Shown here one piece after another: positions 28,635 through 35,256 of a stretch of 64,000 nt of DNA; position 1 is the stretch's first letter; every line of letters begins with the position of its first letter. The notes beneath the pieces were generated by a model, which was given only the letters and a program-made list of their open reading frames with translations, ran no database searches and was not told where the DNA came from. The translations under genes and the position numbers were made by a program. Source of the stretch: Verrucomicrobiia bacterium. Lineage in GTDB: Bacteria > Verrucomicrobiota > Verrucomicrobiia > Limisphaerales > UBA1100. The stretch covers positions 197,320-261,319 of the forward strand of contig JAAZZB010000044.1 in NCBI GenBank assembly GCA_014239365.1, read 5' to 3'.

Positions 28635-29060
28635 ATGCAAATGAACACGATTCTTAAACTCATTCCGATCACCTTCGTTGCCGCCGGATTATTCCTCGGC
28701 TGCGGAGAAGCCCACGACCACCACGACGGCGATGGCCACGACCACGACGGCCACGATCACGATGGCCACGACCACGGCGATGGAGGCGGCAAAGAAAATG
28801 TCGCAGCCACAGATGATTATCCGATGACCACCTGCTTGGTGGAGGATTCAAAACTAGACAGTATGGGCGAGCCTTTTGTACACGTGCACAAGGGCATCAC
28901 AGTTAAATTTTGCTGTGAAGGATGCTTGAAAGATTTCAACGAAGATCCTGAGAAATACCTCGCCAAGCTTGAAGCTGCAAAAAGCGGCAACACTCCTGCA
29001 ACCGGCCCCGAAGAGACTCCCAATGAAGGGGGCGAAAGCAAGGAAGGCGAAGACAAATAA
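28635..29060 (+). CDS. His/Asp-repeat lipoprotein with YHS/TRASH-like metal-binding motif
   Basis: GLFLGCGEAHDHHDGDGHDHDGHDHDGHDHGDGGG; TTCLVEDSKLDSMGEPFVHVHKGITVKFCCEGCLKDFNEDPEKYLAKL. Confidence 0.8.
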   Translation: MQMNTILKLIPITFVAAGLFLGCGEAHDHHDGDGHDHDGHDHDGHDHGDGGGKENVAATDDYPMTTCLVEDSKLDSMGEPFVHVHKGITVKFCCEGCLKDFNEDPEKYLAKLEAAKSGNTPATGPEETPNEGGESKEGEDK

Positions 29061-29092
29061 TTTTTTGGCAGAACGCCAAATAAAATTTTTGC

Positions 29093-29119
29093 AAGGAGCG
29101 CATTATGCGCTCCTTTTTT
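29093..29119. terminator. Intrinsic terminator hairpin
   Basis: aaggagcgca-tta-tgcgctcctt followed by T-run, just downstream of the 28635 gene. Confidence 0.75.
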
Positions 29120-31937
29120 AATTCAAAAACCGAAAGTCCAGGCTGGCATAAAGGCCGTGGAGGATTTGGGGCCAGGCTTTGACGGGGTCTTTTTCATGGG
29201 CGAGAAAGTTGAGGATGATTTTGCGCTCACGCTCGGTGGGGTTGCGGCCGAGGGTTTGTCGGTAAGCGTGATGGATGCGGGCGGGGTTGTCGGGGAGTTT
29301 TTCGGCGAGCAAACGCTGGGCGGCGGCGGCGGCTTGGGCGCGGACGAAAGGGCTGTTCATCAGGAAAAGCGCTTGGGTGGGGACGCTGCTGGTGGTGCGG
29401 CTGCCGACGACGAGGTTGGGGTCGGCGAAGTCGAACACGGCGAGAATTTCCAGCGGCGTGTTGCGGAACACAGGCGCGTAAAGGCTGCGGCGGGTGTCCT
29501 CAAATTGGTAGCCGTATTCGGTGGTTGTGCCGGGTTTGATGGTGTTCCCGCCGGACTTTGTATCAAGCCTGCCACTGACGGAAAGCACCGCGTCGCGGAT
29601 GGCTTCAGCTTGGAGGCGGCGGCGGTTTTGTCGCCAGTGCAGTTTGTTTTCAAAATCAATCGCAGATTGGGAATGCATCGTTGGCGCGGTGTGGCTCGAC
29701 AATTGGTAAACCCGCGAGAGGACAATTTCGCGAATGAGTTTTTTTACCGACCAACCTTCATCGACGAAGCGCACGGCAAGGTGATCCAGTAAGGCTTGAT
29801 GGGTCGGTAGCCGCCCGCTGTGGCCAAAGTTGTCGACGCTCGGCACGATGCCTTTTCCAAAAAGATGATGCCACACGCGGTTCACAAACACACGCGCGGT
29901 GAGTGGATGCTTGGCGCTGGCGAGCCAGTTGGCGAGCTCGACGCGGCCGCTGGCTTGGGCGGCGATTTTCGGCGCGGGGCCACGGTGCAGCACGCGAATA
30001 AAACTGCGCGGCGTTTTCGACCCCGCGTTGTGCGCATTGCCGCGAATGGCGATTGGGATGTCGCCGGGCTTCTCGCCTTCATCGGCAGCGATGATTTGCG
30101 GTTGCTTCACGGCGGACTTTTGCAGCGCCTTCAACTCCGCCTCCATTTTTTTCAACATCGCCTGCGCGGCCTTGCCTTCCAGCTTGGGCGCGGGCTTTGC
30201 AATGTCCGGTGCATCCTCTGATAAAAATTGAATCGCATCGGCAATCACGTGCGCAGTGGTACCCTTGGTGGAAATCACCACCGCCTCCCATTCGCCCACC
30301 AGAAAATCAAACGTGCCCAGCGAAATAAAATGACCGTCAATTGGTGGCCGTTTCGTTTGGTCGATGAATTTTGTCACCTCGCCATCCGCGTGGCGAATGA
30401 GCACCGGCACTTTGGCATCGCGATTGGTGCCGTGCGTGTACGCCACCCGCACCTCAAATTTTCCGTCGCCGGGAATTTTCACTTTGAACGTCACCGACTT
30501 GTCGCCCTTGCCCACCGCGCGGTCGTGAATGTAATTCGCGCCCACATAACCCTTGTTCGAGGTTGACTGCATCCAATCTCCTTTCAACTTCGCCTGCAAA
30601 TCGTCCACCACAATGCCCGGCAAACTCGCCACCGGCAGCGGCCCGTCGTTGCCGCCGAGCTGTTTCTTGAGCGCGGCGATTTCCTTTTGCTTCGCGCCAA
30701 TCGTTGCCTTCTGTTTTGCAGCCAATGCCGCCTGCTCCGGCGTCAACGGTAGGGGACGTTTATTCCAAGCGGATACATTGCTATGAATCACCACCTTCGT
30801 ACTTTTGAAAATGCCCGCCATGCCATAGTAATCCTCCGTGCGGATGGGATCGAACTTGTGGTCGTGACAGCGCGCGCAGCCGATGGTGAGCCCCATGAAC
30901 GCTTTGCCCATCGTGTCGAGTTGCTCGTCGACGATGTCCATTTCTAAAACCGTTTTATCCTGCAGCTCGTAATTCGTCGGGCCGAGCAACAGAAACGCCG
31001 TCGCCGTGAGCCGTTCACGCTGTTGCGCCAGCGTGCCGTCGCCGATGAGGTCGCCCGCGATTTGTTCGCGAATGAATTCTGTGAACGGCTTGTCCGCGTT
31101 AAATGCATCCACCACATAATCCCGATAGCGCCACGCGTCTTTCATTAGCAACGTGCGGCCGCCGCCGGTGGATTCTGAAAAGCGCACGACATCCAGCCAG
31201 TGCCGTCCCCAACGTTCGCCAAAGTGTGGACTGGCCAAAAGCGCATCGACCGTATTTGCGATTGCCGATTTACGATTGCTGATTGCCGCTTTCTCGAACG
31301 CCGCCATTTGCGCGGGCGTGGGCGGCAGGCCGATGAGGTCAAAATAAATACGCCGCAACAAAGTGAGGTCATCCGCATCACCCACCGGCCCGATGCCTTT
31401 CGTTTCCAACGCCGCGAGCACAAAACGGTCGATATCCGTTTGCGGCCAATCGGCACGCTTTACCTTCGGCGCGGGAAGTTTGCGCACCGGCTGGAAGGCC
31501 CAAAACTTCCGCGCCGCCGCGAGATCCAATTCCTTTTCCTCCGCCGTGGCCTTGCTGGAAGTGCGGGGATCAGGCGCGCCCATGGCCACCCACTTTTCGA
31601 AATCCGCAATTTGCGCTGCCGTCAGTTTTTTCTTCGGCGGCATTTTCAAATCCGCATCCGCATGCCGGATGGCTTGGATCAACAAACTCTTCCCCACGCG
31701 CCCCGGAATAATCGCCGCTCCGCTTTCGCCGCCCTTCTGCCAACCGCCCCGCCAATCCAGCCGAAGTTCACCCTTAGTTTTCTTCTCCGCACTGTGGCAC
31801 TTGTAACACTCACTCACGAGCACCGGCCGAATCTTTTTTTCAAAAAATTCAATACCGGCCAAATCAGCAGAATCCGCCGCACCCAAAGCTCCGCCCCAAA
31901 CCGTCAGCGAAACAATAATAGCGCGCGCGAAATTCAT
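29118..31937 (-). CDS. PSCyt1-DUF1549-DUF1553 protein with golvesin/xanthan-lyase-like CBD insertion
   Basis: CYKCHSAEKKTKGELRLDWRGGWQKGGESG; LLRRIYFDLIGLPPTP; GCARCHDHKFDPIRTEDYYGMAG; insert LPGIVVDDLQAKLKGDWMQST...ADAIQFL. Confidence 0.92.
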   Translation of the reverse strand: MNFARAIIVSLTVWGGALGAADSADLAGIEFFEKKIRPVLVSECYKCHSAEKKTKGELRLDWRGGWQKGGESGAAIIPGRVGKSLLIQAIRHADADLKMPPKKKLTAAQIADFEKWVAMGAPDPRTSSKATAEEKELDLAAARKFWAFQPVRKLPAPKVKRADWPQTDIDRFVLAALETKGIGPVGDADDLTLLRRIYFDLIGLPPTPAQMAAFEKAAISNRKSAIANTVDALLASPHFGERWGRHWLDVVRFSESTGGGRTLLMKDAWRYRDYVVDAFNADKPFTEFIREQIAGDLIGDGTLAQQRERLTATAFLLLGPTNYELQDKTVLEMDIVDEQLDTMGKAFMGLTIGCARCHDHKFDPIRTEDYYGMAGIFKSTKVVIHSNVSAWNKRPLPLTPEQAALAAKQKATIGAKQKEIAALKKQLGGNDGPLPVASLPGIVVDDLQAKLKGDWMQSTSNKGYVGANYIHDRAVGKGDKSVTFKVKIPGDGKFEVRVAYTHGTNRDAKVPVLIRHADGEVTKFIDQTKRPPIDGHFISLGTFDFLVGEWEAVVISTKGTTAHVIADAIQFLSEDAPDIAKPAPKLEGKAAQAMLKKMEAELKALQKSAVKQPQIIAADEGEKPGDIPIAIRGNAHNAGSKTPRSFIRVLHRGPAPKIAAQASGRVELANWLASAKHPLTARVFVNRVWHHLFGKGIVPSVDNFGHSGRLPTHQALLDHLAVRFVDEGWSVKKLIREIVLSRVYQLSSHTAPTMHSQSAIDFENKLHWRQNRRRLQAEAIRDAVLSVSGRLDTKSGGNTIKPGTTTEYGYQFEDTRRSLYAPVFRNTPLEILAVFDFADPNLVVGSRTTSSVPTQALFLMNSPFVRAQAAAAAQRLLAEKLPDNPARIHHAYRQTLGRNPTERERKIILNFLAHEKDPVKAWPQILHGLYASLDFRFLN

Positions 31938-32015
31938 CTCCCAATTCTAGGCAATATGGACGCCCCGCACGAGCAGAACCTTCAGGCAAATCCAAAGTCC
32001 GCACAGCACGAAGCC

Positions 32016-32068
32016 GGTAAGGCACGCTCACCGAGCCCGCGCAGCGGTTTCGGAGAAACCGCCCTACC
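32016..32068. repeat. Second copy of the GGTAGGGCGG palindromic element, inverted relative to the copy at 5467
   Basis: ggtaaggcacgctcaccgagcccgcgcagcggtttcggagaaaccgccctacc; its reverse complement aligns with 5467-5520. Confidence 0.75.
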
Positions 32069-32143
32069 TTCCTTCGGGGGGGACTCACACATCTCAAAAG
32101 CGTTTCGGCTTGTCAGTAGCGGGGTGGCGGTTTATCAGGCGGT

Positions 32144-33331
32144 ATGCTGTTTCACCGATTGATTGTTTGTGCCGTATTCGTTGCGGGGATGGGTTTGTCT
32201 GCCGCACCAAAAGTCACTGCGCCGCCGCCCAAAGTACGGGCCGCGTTGAAGCTCGATGCGTTTTACCAAAAGCACGTGGACGTGGGCGGGTTCTCGATTG
32301 TGTCCTCCAAAAATGTTTCGGACTACGCGCTGTTGGAGGCGGCGTATCTCATCCGGCAAATGGTCGGCCCGCGCGATGATATTTTGCGGGCGATGGCCAA
32401 AAACAAAACGCGCTTTGGCATCATGGCCTACAACGAAATGACCACGCAGATTCCTGAGCATCGCACGTTGCAGCCGCGCTTGTATTGGAACAAACGCGCG
32501 CGCGGCCTCGGCGCATCGGCCGCGCGACCGGTGGTGACTTGCGGCGAGGAAAATTTGCTGGGTTACCAAGGCGACCCCTACTCGAAGGAAAATATTTTGA
32601 TTCACGAACTGGCGCACGCGATTCACGAAATGGCGCTGAACGATTTGGATCGCACCTTCGATCCACGACTGAAAGCCGCTTACAACGCCGCGATGAAAGG
32701 CGGTTTGTGGAAAGGCAAATACGCCGCGCGCAACCGAATGGAATACTGGGCCGAAGGCGTGCAGTCGTGGTTCGACACCAATCGCGAAAATGATTTTGAA
32801 CACAACCATGTGAACACCCGCGCGGAGTTGAAACAATATGACAAGCCATTGGCGACACTCATCAAGGAAGTTTTCGGTGACGGCAAGTGGCGCTACATGC
32901 GGCCGGAAAACCGCAAGCCAGCATCCGCGCATCTCGCGGATTACAACCCGAAAAAGTCACCCACCTTCGCCTGGCCCGCGCGCGAGACGGCGTGGTTCGA
33001 TCGCTTTAAACAAGGCAAAGAAACAATGGCCCCCGCCAACGCGGTGGAGGTGGAATTGCTCTCCGCCAATTCCAGCAACTGGCGCTCCCCGCGCACGCCG
33101 GACCGCACGCGCATCTACATCGCTAATGCCAGCCGCCGTTCGGTGCGATTGGAGTGGGTTGATTTCGATGGCAACACCAAAGCCTACGGCGTAGAAATCC
33201 GCCCCACCGATCACAAAACCGAATACACCTACGCCGGCCACGTTTGGCGCATCGTGGATGATAAAACCAACCGCGTCCTCCACCACTTCGTCGCCCCCAA
33301 AGCCCCGGGCAAAGTAGTGATCACTGATTGA
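32144..33331 (+). CDS. HExxH metalloprotease-like secreted protein with C-terminal VHL-beta-like domain
   Basis: NILIHELAHAIHE...MEYWAEGVQSWFDTN; C-terminus RTRIYIANASRRSVRLEWVDFDGNTKAYGVEIRPTDHKTEYTYAGHVWRIVDDKTNRVLHHF resembles pVHL beta domain. Confidence 0.8.
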   Translation: MLFHRLIVCAVFVAGMGLSAAPKVTAPPPKVRAALKLDAFYQKHVDVGGFSIVSSKNVSDYALLEAAYLIRQMVGPRDDILRAMAKNKTRFGIMAYNEMTTQIPEHRTLQPRLYWNKRARGLGASAARPVVTCGEENLLGYQGDPYSKENILIHELAHAIHEMALNDLDRTFDPRLKAAYNAAMKGGLWKGKYAARNRMEYWAEGVQSWFDTNRENDFEHNHVNTRAELKQYDKPLATLIKEVFGDGKWRYMRPENRKPASAHLADYNPKKSPTFAWPARETAWFDRFKQGKETMAPANAVEVELLSANSSNWRSPRTPDRTRIYIANASRRSVRLEWVDFDGNTKAYGVEIRPTDHKTEYTYAGHVWRIVDDKTNRVLHHFVAPKAPGKVVITD

Positions 33332-33344
33332 ACAGGTTTAATTG

Positions 33345-33409
33345 AACACAGATATTCACGATATTCAGGATAATAATATTAAATCCTGTTCATCGTGAAT
33401 ATCTGTGTT
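33345..33409. repeat. Intergenic inverted repeat, ATATTCAGGAT family, perfect 18-bp arms
   Basis: aacacagatattcacgat...atcgtgaatatctgtgtt. Confidence 0.8.
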
Positions 33410-33419
33410 AAATAAAAAA

Positions 33420-34184
33420 ATGAATAAAGAATTGTTTTCTCTAAAAGGCAAGGTAGCGCTGGTGACTGGCAGCTCTACTGGATTGGGCAAAGCTATGGCG
33501 ATCGCGCTGGGCAAGGCGGGCGCGAAGGTGGCACTGAATTATTTTAACAACGCCGAGCGCGCAGCCAAGACGTTTGCGGAGTTTGAGGCCGCCGGCTGCG
33601 AAGGCGCGATGCTGCGCGCGGATGTGACCGATGAGGCTTCCGTAAACCAACTCGTCGCCGAGGCCACCGAACAGCTCGGGCCGATTGATATTGTGGTGCT
33701 CAACGCCACGCCCGATCAACCGCTCAAACCCATCGAGGAATACGACTGGGCGTTTTACCAGAGCATGCTCGATTTTTTTATCAAGAGCCCGTTCCTCATC
33801 ACGCGCGCCGTGTTGCCGCACATGAAAGCGCAAAAGTGGGGCCGCATTATCAATATCGGCTCGGAGACATTTCATCTTGGCGTGCAGCCTTTCACTGCCT
33901 ACGTCGCGGCCAAAGGTGGGCAGAACGGATTCAACCGCAGCCTCGCCCACGAACTCGCCGAATGGAACATCACCGTGAACATGATTGCCCCCGGCTGGAT
34001 TCCCGTCGAGCGCCACGAAAAAGACCCACAGGAAATGAAGGACGGCTACCTCGCCAGCGTGCCCATGCAACGCTGGGGCGTCCCGCAGGATTTGGACGGC
34101 ACCGTCACCTACCTTGCCAGCGAAGCCTCCGGTTTCGTCACCGGCCAAAACATCCACGTCAACGGCGGCACCACGGTGCATTGA
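33420..34184 (+). CDS. SDR-family oxidoreductase
   Basis: GKVALVTGSSTGLGKAMAIALGKAGAKVAL; YVAAKGGQNGFNRSLAHELAEWNITVNMIAPGWI; start placed at ATG downstream of the hairpin. Confidence 0.92.
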   Translation: MNKELFSLKGKVALVTGSSTGLGKAMAIALGKAGAKVALNYFNNAERAAKTFAEFEAAGCEGAMLRADVTDEASVNQLVAEATEQLGPIDIVVLNATPDQPLKPIEEYDWAFYQSMLDFFIKSPFLITRAVLPHMKAQKWGRIINIGSETFHLGVQPFTAYVAAKGGQNGFNRSLAHELAEWNITVNMIAPGWIPVERHEKDPQEMKDGYLASVPMQRWGVPQDLDGTVTYLASEASGFVTGQNIHVNGGTTVH

Positions 34185-34195
34185 GATAAAATCTC

Positions 34196-34257
34196 GGACT
34201 CGCAAGCTCGTCCCTCCATCGCCAAACCGCTAATTGGAGGGACGAGCTTGCGAGTCC
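34196..34257. repeat. Perfect 23-bp inverted repeat (GGACTCGCAAGCTCGTCCCTCCA), copy 1
   Basis: ggactcgcaagctcgtccctcca-[16 nt]-tggagggacgagcttgcgagtcc. Confidence 0.9.
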
Positions 34258-34268
34258 GCGTATGCAAA

Positions 34269-35189
34269 ATGAATCACTTTTTCACCATCGTCGGATTAGG
34301 CGAAGCGGTCTTTGATGTCTTTCCCGACAAAGAAGTGCTCGGCGGCACCTCGCTCAACGTCGCCGTTCAAGCGCATCAACTGCTTGCGCCACTCAGCGGC
34401 AAAAGTGGTCGCGGCGTGTTGCTCAGTCGCATTGGCAACGACGACTTGGGCGCGCGCCTGCAAACTGAATTCCGCGCGCGTGATCTGCCGCTGGACTTCG
34501 TGCAAATCGACGACACCAAACCCACCGGCCAAGTGCTCGTCAGCTTCATCAACGGCTCGCCGAGCTACGACATCACGGCGGATTCCGCGTGGGATCATCT
34601 GCAATTCACCGAACACGAAGCCGCCCTCGCGCGCACGTGCGATGCCATCAGCTTCGGCAGCATGAGCCAGCGCCATCCCACTGTGCACACCTCCACCCAA
34701 GCCTTCCTCGCCGAAGCCAAAAACGCGCTCAAGATTTTCGACGTCAACCTCCGCATGGATTTGTTCACGCCGGAAATCCTCGACCAAGGCTGCCGCGCTG
34801 CCGACCTCATAAAACTCAACGACGAAGAAATCGCCACCGTCGCCGATCAACTTAATTTACCCGAGAGCAATCCACGCGCCCGCGCCGAAGCCCTCCTCGC
34901 CAAATACAATCTCCAAGCCCTCATCCTCACCCAAGGCAAACAAGGCACCGCCGCCCACACCGCCGAAGGCTGGATTGAAGGCGAACCCGCCACCTTCACC
35001 CCCGCCAAAAACGCCGACCCCGTCGGCGCCGGCGACGCCTGCACCGCCGCCCTCCTAACTGCGCGATTATTGGGCCGCGACTGGCCCTCCACCCTCACCC
35101 TCGCCAACCGCCACGCCGCCTACGTCGCCAACCAACCCGGCGCCACGCCGGTTTTGCCGGCAGAAATGTGGGCTAGCTACAGACTGTGA
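34269..35189 (+). CDS. PfkB-family carbohydrate kinase
   Basis: IVGLGEAVFDVFPDKEVLGGTSLNVAVQ; DPVGAGDACTAALLTARLLG. Confidence 0.9.
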   Translation: MNHFFTIVGLGEAVFDVFPDKEVLGGTSLNVAVQAHQLLAPLSGKSGRGVLLSRIGNDDLGARLQTEFRARDLPLDFVQIDDTKPTGQVLVSFINGSPSYDITADSAWDHLQFTEHEAALARTCDAISFGSMSQRHPTVHTSTQAFLAEAKNALKIFDVNLRMDLFTPEILDQGCRAADLIKLNDEEIATVADQLNLPESNPRARAEALLAKYNLQALILTQGKQGTAAHTAEGWIEGEPATFTPAKNADPVGAGDACTAALLTARLLGRDWPSTLTLANRHAAYVANQPGATPVLPAEMWASYRL

Positions 35190-35256
35190 TAACGCGGTTT
35201 TTGCGTATCAAATTGAATTGTGAGGGGGAAGGGTTTCGTCTATTCTCGACGTTCGG

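Noticed and set aside
34248-34268. N-terminal extension MRVRVCK of the PfkB kinase
   Set aside because: Encoded by the right arm of the 23-bp-arm palindrome; ATG at 34269 fits better.
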